Shown: positions 1 to 8,028 of the stretch, piece after piece
How the letters are laid out: each line of letters opens with the position of its first letter
Numbering within the stretch: the stretch's first letter is position 1
DNA from: Cyanobacteria bacterium REEB67
Lineage (GTDB): Bacteria; Cyanobacteriota; Vampirovibrionia; Obscuribacterales; Obscuribacteraceae
NCBI GenBank assembly: GCA_018971775.1
Contig: JAGXAB010000008.1
Location: forward strand, 1-64,000
DNA length: 64,000 bases
Direction of reading: 5' to 3'
Program-made: the position numbers and the translations under genes
The notes under the pieces: model-generated
What the model saw: only the letters and a program-made list of their open reading frames with translations
The model's database searches: none
Told to the model about the DNA's origin: nothing

Positions 1-145
1 CCGACATGGCAACTACCAGCCCGAAGCTATTTGCGCACTGGGGCTTTGGAGTGAAGTCAGCTGGGTAACAGGAGCCGTGTGAGTCGAGAGGCTCACGCAC
101 GGTTCTGAGAGAGGGTGCGGGGGAAGTTCCCGCGCCCTACTCGAC
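1..145 (+). ncRNA. 3' end of a group II intron (domains V and VI)
   Basis: Positions 72-105 form a 34-nt hairpin that fits group II intron domain V: it begins GAGCCG (containing the catalytic AGC triad), has a GAGA-like loop and ends CACGGTTC. Positions about 108-140 form a second hairpin (GCGGG pairing with CCCGC) in the place of domain VI, and the intron most likely ends CTCGAC at 145. The intron body and any reverse transcriptase lie before the window. The base directly after the intron resumes an RHS reading frame (PVNRTDPDG), so the intron interrupts the RHS gene near the end of its conserved core. The exact 3' splice site is inferred from the reading frame and the usual terminal AY. Confidence 0.85.
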
Positions 146-696
146 CGGTGAATCGGACGGATCCGGACGGGATGGATGATCTTCCTTGGTGGCTGCAGTT
201 TGGAGCGAAGGTTGACCCAAATGGCGGGCAGCATCCCAGTTCAACCCCTGGCCTGCCGGCCATGGCCGTCAAGGGATCGTTTGCAGGTGCTGCTGCAGAG
301 TTGCAGGGTGCCGGAGCGAAGGAGATTCTAGGTAAGGCTCGTGAGTTCCTTGTCAAAGGATCCGGGGAAATTTTCATTCGTCCGGAAGATTCATCTGCTG
401 GTGCTGTAATTAACAAAGCAGGTAAACAAACCGGGCAAGCATACGTTGACGGCACCATGCCTACCCCGAAAGGAGATAGGCAGATGGACTTGAGATTCAT
501 GGATGCTAATAAACAGTATCCTGAGGGTTACGCGGCCTACTCGAAGAACCTCCCGGCCGGTGGGCATCAAAACCTTGACCCGTACACTGGCAAAACGAAT
601 AACCCGAATGGTCTCGGTGCTCCAGGAAAAGACGGAGGCATCGACGTCAAGGGGCCTCACTTTGACCATGCCAAGTATGTCCCCCCCGCGCCATAG
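146..696 (+). CDS. C-terminal toxin tip of an RHS protein (3' exon after the group II intron)
   Basis: This is the downstream exon of an RHS gene that starts before the window. The frame opens with VNRTDPDGM, which matches the DPVNRTDPMG signature ending the RHS core of the gene at 2228-4807, so after splicing it would join an upstream ...NDP. The core is followed by about 175 residues of variable tip, which in RHS proteins is the delivered toxin. The tip ends with a Gly/Asn/His-rich stretch (GGHQNLDPYTGKTNNPNG) and KGPHFDHAKYVPPAP. I do not recognise the toxin family; the His/Asp-rich end would suit a nuclease or other metal-dependent enzyme but this is not shown. The intron means that the toxin can only be made as part of RHS after splicing. 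Confidence 0.75.
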
Positions 697-806
697 CGGA
701 AGAAGCCTGCGCACTGACCTTCTAGCTAAGGATGTCTGATTGCGGTATTCTGGAGGGCCTGGACGAAAGTTCAGGCTCTCTTCTACCTCTTTCGGTCTGA
801 TTAGCC

Positions 807-1433
807 ATGATCAACATCCCGCCTTGGATTCTTAGCAGCCATGTCGCAGACGTCATGCGGACATCGAAATCTGTGGTCGTGACTCTTTCTAGCGAGGGGA
901 CAGAATTTAAAATTTGCTTCACCGGAAAGACTGTAGTGGATTCTCGGGCGAGTAATTCATCAAACCTTAAAGGAGTGCGGGTATCGTCGTGCTCTTCAAC
1001 GAAAGATACAATTATTCTTTCCCTTGTTGATGGGACTACTTTCCAATCGTGTCTGCAAAACCCATTCGCTGTCGAGCTTTCGCCAATGACTAATCCGCTG
1101 TTTTGGGGAGCAGTAACAGACATAATATTGGGGTCGACAATCATCTCCGCTTGGATGCGGCATGAATCCAATACACTAGCAATAGCTTTCGCCAACGGTG
1201 CTTCACTCACCATATTTAATCCATTTACTCTTCAGCCTCATGGTGTGAAGCCCTGTGTATTAGAGGATCAGGATATTGTGCTGTGCCGGGAGAGCGCAGA
1301 GATTTTTGAATTAGGCACAGCAAGTACCCTTTTGCAAGTTGATCTCAGAAATCCGGATCCGGAGGCTATGATCTTTGGAATGCCTCAAGGTGCCACCTCG
1401 AATCGCTTTTCGTATATTGTATGGAATGAGTAG
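807..1433 (+). CDS. Unrecognised protein, candidate immunity protein for the upstream RHS tip
   Basis: A 208-residue soluble protein without signal peptide or membrane segment, and no family I can name. It lies 110 bp behind the RHS tip on the same strand and 8 bp before a second gene of the same length, in the position where RHS loci carry immunity genes. The first half has alternating hydrophobic/polar strands and reads as a beta-rich fold. The stretch 697-806 before it shows no gene; a purine-rich stretch is absent and the ribosome site is weak, so the start at MINIPPW is tentative. The immunity role rests on position alone. Confidence 0.6.
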   Translation: MINIPPWILSSHVADVMRTSKSVVVTLSSEGTEFKICFTGKTVVDSRASNSSNLKGVRVSSCSSTKDTIILSLVDGTTFQSCLQNPFAVELSPMTNPLFWGAVTDIILGSTIISAWMRHESNTLAIAFANGASLTIFNPFTLQPHGVKPCVLEDQDIVLCRESAEIFELGTASTLLQVDLRNPDPEAMIFGMPQGATSNRFSYIVWNE

Positions 1434-1441
1434 GTGTATGC

Positions 1442-2068
1442 ATGCAGAATTTTTCGCCACTTCCCGAACAAACATACAAGGCAACGAAACTCGCTTTCGA
1501 CAATGACGAAGGAACGCTCTGTGGCCGAATCTGGACCGATGGGGTGCTTTATTTTCAAGTCGCCCTGGAATCTCTGGGAGAAGGAGGCGCCACGGAAGGC
1601 CCAGCGTTTTTCGGTTGGGACTGGTTAGAAATCGATTCCGTCAGCAGTGACTCTTTATTGGAGATTCTCAATAGAATTGGCACGGAAAGGGCACAGAAGA
1701 CCTGTCCTGCTAAGCTGTCGTACAAAGATAGATTCTACAAAGGCGTTGTATTATCAGTCGATTTTTCAGCTGTAGAAGGCAACCCAACAGAATTTTCTTT
1801 CCAAGCAAGTGCCAAGTTGGTTCAAGTTAGACCTTTGGAACAATCATGTTCGGTGATTGACTGTACTGTTAGCGGACAATTATCGTACCGCGGCGTTTTT
1901 TTTGACTACTGTGATTCGTTAGAGGCATTGCCGGGCTACAGCACTGGATTGATTCAGCGGTTTCCATTTCTGGGAAGTTGCGCACCAACACTCTGGTGTG
2001 GCCAGCACTACTATCGAATTGGTAAGGACCCTGCCCGCAGCGGTAAAACCGGTGGCCAGATTGCTTGA
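1442..2068 (+). CDS. Unrecognised protein, second candidate immunity or accessory gene
   Basis: A 208-residue soluble protein, no signal peptide, and no family recognised. It starts 8 bp after the preceding gene and is followed within 90 bp by a strong terminator, so the two form one short transcription unit behind the RHS toxin tip. Features: a Gly-rich loop near residue 48 (GEGGATEGP) followed by FFGWDW, and a Cys-containing C-terminal third. It might be a second immunity protein, a chaperone-like partner, or the real immunity gene with the preceding one unrelated; the sequence does not decide. Confidence 0.55.
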   Translation: MQNFSPLPEQTYKATKLAFDNDEGTLCGRIWTDGVLYFQVALESLGEGGATEGPAFFGWDWLEIDSVSSDSLLEILNRIGTERAQKTCPAKLSYKDRFYKGVVLSVDFSAVEGNPTEFSFQASAKLVQVRPLEQSCSVIDCTVSGQLSYRGVFFDYCDSLEALPGYSTGLIQRFPFLGSCAPTLWCGQHYYRIGKDPARSGKTGGQIA

Positions 2069-2155
2069 TGGAATCTGTCCGGTGGGTTGATTGACCACAT
2101 AATTGATCGTCGTCTGTTTCATATACGGATGTCTAGTAGAAGCGCTTAACTATGA

Positions 2156-2192
2156 AGAGTATGTCACCACAGCAGGTGGCATACTCTTTTTT
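2156..2192 (+). terminator. Strong intrinsic terminator after the first RHS immunity unit
   Basis: A 13-bp stem (AGAGTATGTCACC with GGTGGCATACTCT, one G-U pair), a 6-nt loop ACAGCA, and a run of six T. It separates the toxin/immunity unit at 146-2068 from the next RHS gene. Confidence 0.9.
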
Positions 2193-2227
2193 CTGTCCGC
2201 GCGCACCCTACTATACGCATACGCAAG

Positions 2228-4807
2228 ATGACGGCGCCTTTTTTTTACCCTGTCCTTTCTTTCCCGTTCGACGCACCAAACAAACTACACGCGCTATTGA
2301 GCAAACTCAAGCTAGGCAACAATCCGCTGCCATTCATCAACCACCACGTCACAGTATTCCGCTACCAGCAATGCCACCATCGCTCTCAATCATTTTCTCT
2401 TGATCCGTTTTCTTCCTCCTTCTTGGCGCATCACTGGCAATATCCCTCTGAAACAATTCCCAAATCCAAAACGAATCCAAATAGCAGCACAACGGCCTAC
2501 CTCTACAACAGCTCGCGCTGGCGTATTCAAAGCACAGAACCGGCGCCGTTTAGCCTTGAGACCGGCTACGGCTACGATCTGATCGGCAACCAAACGAGCA
2601 CATCGAGGCAGACGGGAGGTTTTCCGGCTGGGCAGGCAACTTCAACCAGCTACAGCACGTTGAACAAGCCGCTGCAGGTCGTCGACCCATTGGGGCACCC
2701 TACTTCCTTTGGGTATGACGTTTTTGGTCGCAGGATATCGACTCTTGATGCTGAAAATCATCTGAGACGGTACATTCTGGACGGCAACGGCCGCCTGTCG
2801 CAGATTATCGATGCTAACGGCGTCGCCGAAGAGACTCGTGGTCTCTATCCCGGCGGTCCGGTGCACACGATCGCCGATGCCGGGGGCAACACCAGCACCT
2901 TTATCCGCGACGGCATTGCCAGATTGACACAGATTACCTATCCGGACTCAAGCACTGAGATCTGGACTCTCGATGCCATCGGCAACGTCTCATCGCTCAA
3001 GACTCGTGGTGGCAAAACCATTGGTCAGACATTTGACGGATGCAGCCGAGTGTTAAAGCGCTCGCCGCAGGACCAGCCGGTGGTGAGCTATTCCTACGAT
3101 TTTGCCGGCCGCTTGCTGACGGCCAGCACGTCTGTTGTAAGCGGAGACGCGTCGAGCGGCAGCTTCAGCCGAGCCTACGACAGCGCCGGCCGTCTTATCT
3201 CCGAGACCGACTCCCAGGGGGCGGTAATTGGGTACCAGCTAGATGCCAACGGCAACGTAACGCGCATCACCTATCCGAGCGGGTATTACGTCACCAGAGC
3301 GTATGACCAATTGGACCGGGTGACAAAAATCACGCTCTATACCGACACAACGCCGGCTGCCACTTTCACCTATGATGGGCTGGACAGGCGCCTGGCCTTG
3401 AACTTCCCCAAGACCGGTGGTGAAACCGCCTACTCTTTCGACATCGGAAACAACCGTCTGTCAACGGATATCGTTTCTGGCAGCACCAGTCTGGGTTTGA
3501 GCTATCAGTACAACAAAGTCAATCAGATGATTTATAAAAAGACATCTGATGCGACCTATGAGTGGCTGCTGAGCACCGCTGCCAGTATCACGTACGGCAC
3601 GGCAAGTAACCTGAATGCCTACCCCACCGTGGGTGGTGTCACTCAAGTTTACGATACCGCCGGTCGGCTGACAAACGACGTGACGTTTACCTACGTCTAC
3701 AACACCGAAGGCATGCTCACGCAGGTGAAGAATGCTTCCGGCACGGCCGTTGTCGCAAGCTATGCGTATGATCCGTTCAAGCGGCTCGTGCTCAAGACGG
3801 TGACTACGCCGAGCTCGGTCACTCGCTACGTCTATTCCGGCACGCAGCTCATGGAAGAGTATAACTGCTCAGGCGGCTTGCCTGGCACGCTCATCCGGCG
3901 GTACGTCTACGCCAGCCCGGGCGAGGCGATCTTCCAGATCGATGCCAGCGGTAATGTGACCTACCTGCTCAATGACCATCAGGGTTCGTTGATCGCCCAG
4001 GCCAACGGCAGCGGCACGGTGCTGAATAAGTACACGTACTCGCCATTTGGTGAAAATACCGGGCTGCCGGGGTCAGTGATTGGGTATACCGGCCAGCGCT
4101 ATGACGCTGAAACTGGGCTTTACTATTACAAAGCACGGCACTACAAGCCGAGTATTGGGCGGTTCTTGCAACCGGATCCGATTGGATACGCCGCTGGGAT
4201 GAATATGTATGGATATGTGCACAATGACCCGGTTAACAGAACTGATCCGATGGGGACGGTCGATTTCTGGAAAAGCTTCAGTGCTGCCTATGACGAGCAG
4301 CATTCTGAACGAGTGGCTGCCGCATTTGCTATCGGTTCCGAGATTATGTTTTCTCCTGAAACTGGCGGCGGAAGCCTCGCAGGTATCCCCAGTGCTTTGA
4401 AATCAATCACAAAGGGCTTTGGACGAACGGATGTCAATCTAGAAGGCGCCGCCGAGGAAGCAGTTGGATTGGCCACTTCAATAACGAAATCTAGAGGAGT
4501 AAAGGATGCCATGGACTCAGTTATTGATTCCGTTCGAGGAGTTTCAGGTACTTACGCATTCCCCGACAACTTAGCCAAAGGTAAGATATATGAGGGCAAG
4601 GCAGTGGATCTTGGCAGACGCTTGGAAGAACACATTGAAAGTGGGAAGCTAAGTCGTAGCGATGTGGGAGCCGTTGCCGTCCGTCCGGGCGATACCCACC
4701 TGGAAAACACATTTATAAACTGGCGTGGTGGTCCGATGTCTGCGAATCCTGACACCAACGCTTCTAACAAAATATTTGCTCCAGGCGCACGAAAACTTAG
4801 GGATTAG
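2228..4807 (+). CDS. RHS-repeat protein with GIY-YIG nuclease tip (N-terminally short, orphan-type)
   Basis: An 859-residue RHS protein. YD-type repeats run from about residue 115 (GYGYDLIGN, FGYDVFGRR, LDANGNVTRITYPSG, FTYDGLDRR) to the core end near residues 655-680 (YYKARHYKPSIGRFLQPDPIG ... NDPVNRTDPMG). The tip from about residue 774 to the end has the layout of a GIY-YIG nuclease: GTYAF and KIYEG for the two tripeptides, Arg in GRRLEEH, and Glu in LENTF. It would be a DNA- or RNA-cutting toxin. Typical RHS proteins exceed 1300 residues; this one lacks the N-terminal delivery part, and its first ~100 residues do not resemble RHS, so it looks like an orphan toxin cassette kept behind a full-length RHS gene. 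The start is uncertain. A candidate immunity gene follows. Confidence 0.85.
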   Translation: MTAPFFYPVLSFPFDAPNKLHALLSKLKLGNNPLPFINHHVTVFRYQQCHHRSQSFSLDPFSSSFLAHHWQYPSETIPKSKTNPNSSTTAYLYNSSRWRIQSTEPAPFSLETGYGYDLIGNQTSTSRQTGGFPAGQATSTSYSTLNKPLQVVDPLGHPTSFGYDVFGRRISTLDAENHLRRYILDGNGRLSQIIDANGVAEETRGLYPGGPVHTIADAGGNTSTFIRDGIARLTQITYPDSSTEIWTLDAIGNVSSLKTRGGKTIGQTFDGCSRVLKRSPQDQPVVSYSYDFAGRLLTASTSVVSGDASSGSFSRAYDSAGRLISETDSQGAVIGYQLDANGNVTRITYPSGYYVTRAYDQLDRVTKITLYTDTTPAATFTYDGLDRRLALNFPKTGGETAYSFDIGNNRLSTDIVSGSTSLGLSYQYNKVNQMIYKKTSDATYEWLLSTAASITYGTASNLNAYPTVGGVTQVYDTAGRLTNDVTFTYVYNTEGMLTQVKNASGTAVVASYAYDPFKRLVLKTVTTPSSVTRYVYSGTQLMEEYNCSGGLPGTLIRRYVYASPGEAIFQIDASGNVTYLLNDHQGSLIAQANGSGTVLNKYTYSPFGENTGLPGSVIGYTGQRYDAETGLYYYKARHYKPSIGRFLQPDPIGYAAGMNMYGYVHNDPVNRTDPMGTVDFWKSFSAAYDEQHSERVAAAFAIGSEIMFSPETGGGSLAGIPSALKSITKGFGRTDVNLEGAAEEAVGLATSITKSRGVKDAMDSVIDSVRGVSGTYAFPDNLAKGKIYEGKAVDLGRRLEEHIESGKLSRSDVGAVAVRPGDTHLENTFINWRGGPMSANPDTNASNKIFAPGARKLRD

Positions 4808-4843
4808 ATGTGTTTCTGCATCTGTGATGTATAACTAGAAAGA

Positions 4844-4884
4844 GCACCGCGCGTTGCTGGATGTCAAGGCGTGGTGCGCTTTTT
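4844..4884 (+). terminator. Terminator between the GIY-YIG toxin gene and its candidate immunity gene
   Basis: A 9-bp stem (GCACCGCGC with GCGTGGTGC, one G-U pair) is followed by GCTTTTT. It lies in the 94-bp gap between toxin and downstream gene and ends directly before the AGGAGG ribosome site of the latter. It would limit read-through, so the immunity gene may have its own promoter or be expressed by partial read-through. Confidence 0.7.
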
Positions 4885-4901
4885 AGGAGGTTTTGAAAAA
4901 T

Positions 4902-5723
4902 ATGATTATTGAACAATTTTGGAATTCTATTGAAACCGTGCGTAGTACACCGGAAAGCATAGACATCCAGATGAAAGTGTATCAAGCACAGGTGGAGAAA
5001 ATGTCACCTACTGAACTGGTCAAGTTAGACGAGCTCCTAGTAAGTGAAATATTTCCTATTGTAAGGTCATATTTTGTCCTATTTGCATTAACAGCAATGG
5101 TGGATTTTACAAACTGGGAGACGCAGCAGCTTGACCTGTTGTGCTCATGGCTATTATTCCAAGGGAAAGCCAATGTACAGAAAATTGTTGACAATCCGGA
5201 TAGCATCGTCAACTTTAAAATTCAGCTACCAAGTAAGTCTCTGATTGATATTATAGCTCCAATCTATTTTGCCAGAAAGGGTTCTACTTCGCGGTTATTG
5301 GCGCCAATAACAATTAGTAATTATCCTGAAACTGACTTGGAATTTCAGGACTTTGTTTTCAAAATAATGCCTCTAATGTTCCCTCAATTAATGGCGTTAA
5401 ATTTCGAAGTGCTAGAGCTTCAATGGCATCCTTCCGATCGTCAATTAATGAGTCGCCTTTATCACTCAGGTCACGACTTGAACGCTCCGGTTCAAATAGA
5501 TTATGCGTTTACTGTTAAATCTCAGAATGACGCTATCAATCTGCTTAAGCATTTGGAACCACTGGGGCACGTAAAGTCGAACATATTTATACATACTAAT
5601 TCTGTCACTTTAGAAACCACTGAAATTGCAAGTCCTGCAGCGGTTACCCGATGCACCTCATCTCTTTTGCGTTTATGCAAAGAAAATGATGCTGTTTACT
5701 CTGGCTGGGGCACAAGCATGTAG
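4902..5723 (+). CDS. DUF4240/RraB-like protein, candidate immunity to the GIY-YIG toxin
   Basis: A 273-residue soluble protein starting at ATG 4902, 11 nt after AGGAGG. The N-terminal ~120 residues (IIEQFWNSIETVR ... KMSPTELVKLDELL) have the FW...SPxEL pattern of DUF4240. The last ~95 residues (WHPSDRQLMSRLYHSGHDL ... YSGWGTSM) resemble the RraB/ribonuclease E inhibitor fold: the LxxLxxxGxDL start, a beta strand YAFTVKSQ, and the terminal YxGWGT. RraB-like domains recur as immunity proteins. Its place straight after the nuclease tip supports protection against that toxin. Both domain calls are by eye. Confidence 0.65.
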   Translation: MIIEQFWNSIETVRSTPESIDIQMKVYQAQVEKMSPTELVKLDELLVSEIFPIVRSYFVLFALTAMVDFTNWETQQLDLLCSWLLFQGKANVQKIVDNPDSIVNFKIQLPSKSLIDIIAPIYFARKGSTSRLLAPITISNYPETDLEFQDFVFKIMPLMFPQLMALNFEVLELQWHPSDRQLMSRLYHSGHDLNAPVQIDYAFTVKSQNDAINLLKHLEPLGHVKSNIFIHTNSVTLETTEIASPAAVTRCTSSLLRLCKENDAVYSGWGTSM

Positions 5724-5806
5724 TTGATCTCTGCTTTGACTAATATTTTACCTAAATCAAAATGTTTACCGGCCCATTTTCTGTAGCTTGGTTCCAAGGG
5801 TTTAGA

Positions 5807-5972
5807 TGTAGCGACCTGCGATCATTCGGTTAAGGAATTGAGATCGTAGAAATGGGATCGCAATCATCGGCGAGTTCGGGCTCAAATTATTTGCAACTAT
5901 CCGTGGTGCCGGGTGCAAATTATTTGCGAGGGGCCTGCAATCATCGGGCAGCCGGTGCAAATTATCTGCGAG
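5807..5972. mobile_element. Remnant resembling one end of an IS21-type element (internal direct repeats)
   Basis: Two sets of short repeats alternate here: GCAAATTATTTGCGAG-like copies at 5881-5896, 5913-5930 and 5954-5972, and GCGATCATTCGG/GCAATCATCGG copies at 5818-5829, 5860-5870 and 5937-5947. The block begins with TG at 5807. Multiple alternating transposase-binding repeats with a TG terminus are typical of IS21-family ends. No istA/istB gene or second end is present, and the block abuts a truncated RHS fragment, so this is probably what is left after an insertion and deletion. The family assignment is tentative. Confidence 0.45.
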
Positions 5973-6046
5973 TGGCGGAAGTGCCACCAGGTCCAGAAAA
6001 CGGACGTTTATTAGACAAGTGGTTTTCTGGGCTTCTGATCTAGGCA

Positions 6047-6362
6047 AAAGGCATTCCGCAGCGCGACTATCTTGCTCGCCTGACTGAACTTGATTTTCCA
6101 GACGGGTCTTCTGAAAAGTTTACCCTTCCGTTGACGCAAACGGCAACGTGACGACGTTCACAACGCGTGCAGCTAAGACTATTGTCCAGACTTTCGACGG
6201 CTGCAACCGTCTCCTTACACGCACTCCGGCGAGCCAGCCGAAAGTGACTTTTACCTATGATGCTGCCGGTCGCTTGCTGACCGCATCGAAGCCCATAGTT
6301 GCTGGCGATGCCTCCAGCGGCACCTTCAGCCGCGCTTATGATACGGCTGGGCGTCTGAGCCA
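6047..6362 (+). pseudogene. Fragment of an RHS core, frameshifted and truncated at both ends
   Basis: Translation of 6047-6129 gives RDYLARLTELDFPDGSS, and from 6130 (one base shifted) VDANGNVTTFTTRAAKTIVQ and TFDGCNRLLTR ... AYDTAGRLS. The two pieces align end to end with one continuous stretch of the RHS gene at 2228-4807 (RDGIARLTQITYPDSS ... TFDGCSRVLKR ... AYDSAGRLI). A one-base frameshift near 6129 separates them. The 5' side is cut by the IS21-like debris and the 3' side runs into an intron-like insertion at about 6363. It is a partial copy of the RHS core, not a working gene. Confidence 0.8.
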
Positions 6363-6552
6363 TGAGGGTGAAAGTACCGATGCAGAGCACAGGGACGGAG
6401 CAACCCGTAGTGCGTGCCTGGCAGCACGCGTGACAGGAGGGTTAGAGTCCCTCCGGTCCTCAAGTAGAGGGGACCGTATCCAACAAGCGGGGGTAACTCC
6501 TCGCTGGCTAAGGAGGAAGGAATGACTGAATGCAAGTCAGCAAGCGCGGCCG
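6363..6552 (+). other. Structured insertion in the RHS fragment, probably a group II intron piece
   Basis: RHS homology stops after AYDTAGRLS and resumes only as a toxin-tip reading frame after 6553. The ~190 bp between do not code for RHS and are rich in short hairpins (for example GAGGGTTAGAGTCCCTC). Strings such as GAGGGTGAAAGTACC, GCAACCCGTAG and GAATGCAAGTCAGCAAGC are reminiscent of group II intron domain I. No reverse transcriptase and no domain V are present, so if it is an intron it is a dead internal fragment. A covariance search would decide this. Confidence 0.4.
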
Positions 6553-6555
6553 TGA

Positions 6556-7119
6556 CAGTACGGCAAGCCTAAATGTATTCATCAGCAGGTTGTTGGTATC
6601 GGTATTAACGATAAACTTCAACACACTGCGCTCCACGAGGCTGGTCATGCTTTTGACAGAGCAGAAGGCGATGGAACAATCAATCTCTCTATGCAAAACC
6701 AGGGCACTACCTCAGTTCAATACTTTGGAGCTCTCGGCGCCGACATCGTTACTCTCGGTTTATGCAATCCAGGCACCATCTGGCAGAATGATGTAACCGC
6801 TTTCCCGATAACCTTCCATTGTCCGCTTTTGAATAACAGTGGACAGAACATGTATCCTGAACTCTTTGCTGAACAGTTTGTAGTATTGGCTACTACAAAC
6901 TGGCAATCTCAGGCTGGCTATCAATCAACTCCGCCAAATATGGACTATTTCATCTATGGAAATTCAAATGTCCCAGTTTGCTCAACACGTTGGGTTCTGT
7001 ATTACATGTACTATCTACAGCCAATTCCTTCGGTAGCCACTTACACCACTCTGGGGCTGCCTCAGTGCGGTCCTGGTATTCCAAGCCATAGCCTGGATTA
7101 TCATAACGTCGGCGGTTAA
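6556..7119 (+). pseudogene. HEAGH metallopeptidase-like RHS toxin tip without a start
   Basis: An open frame of 187 codons from just after a stop at 6553 to 7119. It contains ALHEAGHAFDRAEG (HEAGH at 6634-6648), the zinc-binding HExxH of zincins, and downstream PELFAEQFVVL, where the Glu could be the third ligand as in gluzincins such as lethal-factor-like toxins. The first in-frame ATG (6691) lies after the HExxH motif, so the domain can only be made as the C-terminal end of a larger protein; the RHS core fragment upstream (6047-6362) was probably that protein before the insertion broke it. No immunity gene follows: the next gene is convergent. Confidence 0.65.
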
Positions 7120-7131
7120 TTAGATCGTCAG

Positions 7132-7153
7132 GGGAGAGGCTTTTGCTTCTCCC
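7132..7153. terminator. Hairpin between convergent genes (bidirectional terminator)
   Basis: GGGAGAGGC and GCTTCTCCC pair across a TTTT loop (one G-U pair), followed on the plus strand by a T/C-rich stretch. It serves the RHS debris on the left and the TPR gene ending at 7153 on the right. Confidence 0.7.
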
Positions 7154-7770
7154 TACTTTCTTTCTAAAAGAGCTATCGTTTTTTTTGCCTCGTTTTGCTG
7201 ATCTTCCGTGAGGTAGGAGACACTGTCTTTAGCGAGACAAGCTTTTAAATTGGCTAGAGCTTCTTTTGATTTACTTTCCTGTGCAAAGAGAAGACCATTT
7301 AAACACTGGGCTGAAGGCGTCGGGCAAATTCTCTGAGAATCTCTCAAATCAATTCGCGCTTTTTTGTAGTCACCTAGCTTGTACCAACAGAAAGCCATCT
7401 GTAGATTCGCCAAGTAATCGTCCGAATGTTTTGAAAGAGCAATCGAATAATTCTCCAACGCTCTTTGATAATTCTTCATTTGGAAATACGTTTCCCCCCG
7501 TTGGTAAAACAAGGATGACTCTGCTTCTGGACCGGCTTTTGCTATAGCAGCATCATATAGCCGCAAGGCACTTTGGCAATCACCTTTCTCTCGCAATTTA
7601 CCAGCTTGCATGTATGGTTCTGTTTGCCAAGCTGTACAGTCCGACACGCGTCCGAGCAAATCTTTTTTTGTTTCGGCTAATGTCGGTGTCAGCAAAAGCT
7701 GACACAAGATTAGAAACGCTGCGAGATAAACCGGACTTTTAGTCAAGATAAAATAGCTTTTTTCCATCAA
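7153..7770 (-). CDS. Exported TPR protein
   Basis: A 205-residue protein with an N-terminal signal sequence (hydrophobic stretch around residues 13-31, cleavage likely after LAETKK region) and three to four TPR units: around GDCQSALRLYDAAIAKAG, YFQMKNYQRALENYSIALSK and CWYKLGDYKKARIDLRDSQ. TPR arrays mediate protein contacts; no catalytic residues are seen. It is one of five exported TPR proteins in this window. It ends at the shared terminator with the RHS island and seems to be a single-gene unit. Confidence 0.85.
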   Translation of the reverse strand: MMEKSYFILTKSPVYLAAFLILCQLLLTPTLAETKKDLLGRVSDCTAWQTEPYMQAGKLREKGDCQSALRLYDAAIAKAGPEAESSLFYQRGETYFQMKNYQRALENYSIALSKHSDDYLANLQMAFCWYKLGDYKKARIDLRDSQRICPTPSAQCLNGLLFAQESKSKEALANLKACLAKDSVSYLTEDQQNEAKKTIALLERK

Positions 7771-8028
7771 TTTGAATCCCAGAAATCGAATCGCTAACGT
7801 AGTATTTTAGTCTACATTTTTCTTTTCCCTGGTCTATTCATACATATAGTTGTTAAGAGAAGCTTCCAGCCGATTCCGGCTTCCCAAGCCGGATATCTTC
7901 AAAAATTTTCCACTTTTAAGACGTCAAAATTACCTTTCTGACCTGCAAAGAGCAGAAGGGCGCTCTGTTTTGCAAGTTTGCGCCAATGCGGCGGCAGGAG
8001 GTTAATGCTCACGATTGTGAGAGAGTTT
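7771..8028. other. Gene-free stretch with a hairpin
   Basis: No gene seen. A perfect 7-bp hairpin CCGGCTT-CCC-AAGCCGG lies at 7876-7892. The stretch from about 7860 on probably belongs to the insertion sequence that follows; the TPR gene promoter should lie between 7771 and 7860. Confidence 0.5.
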
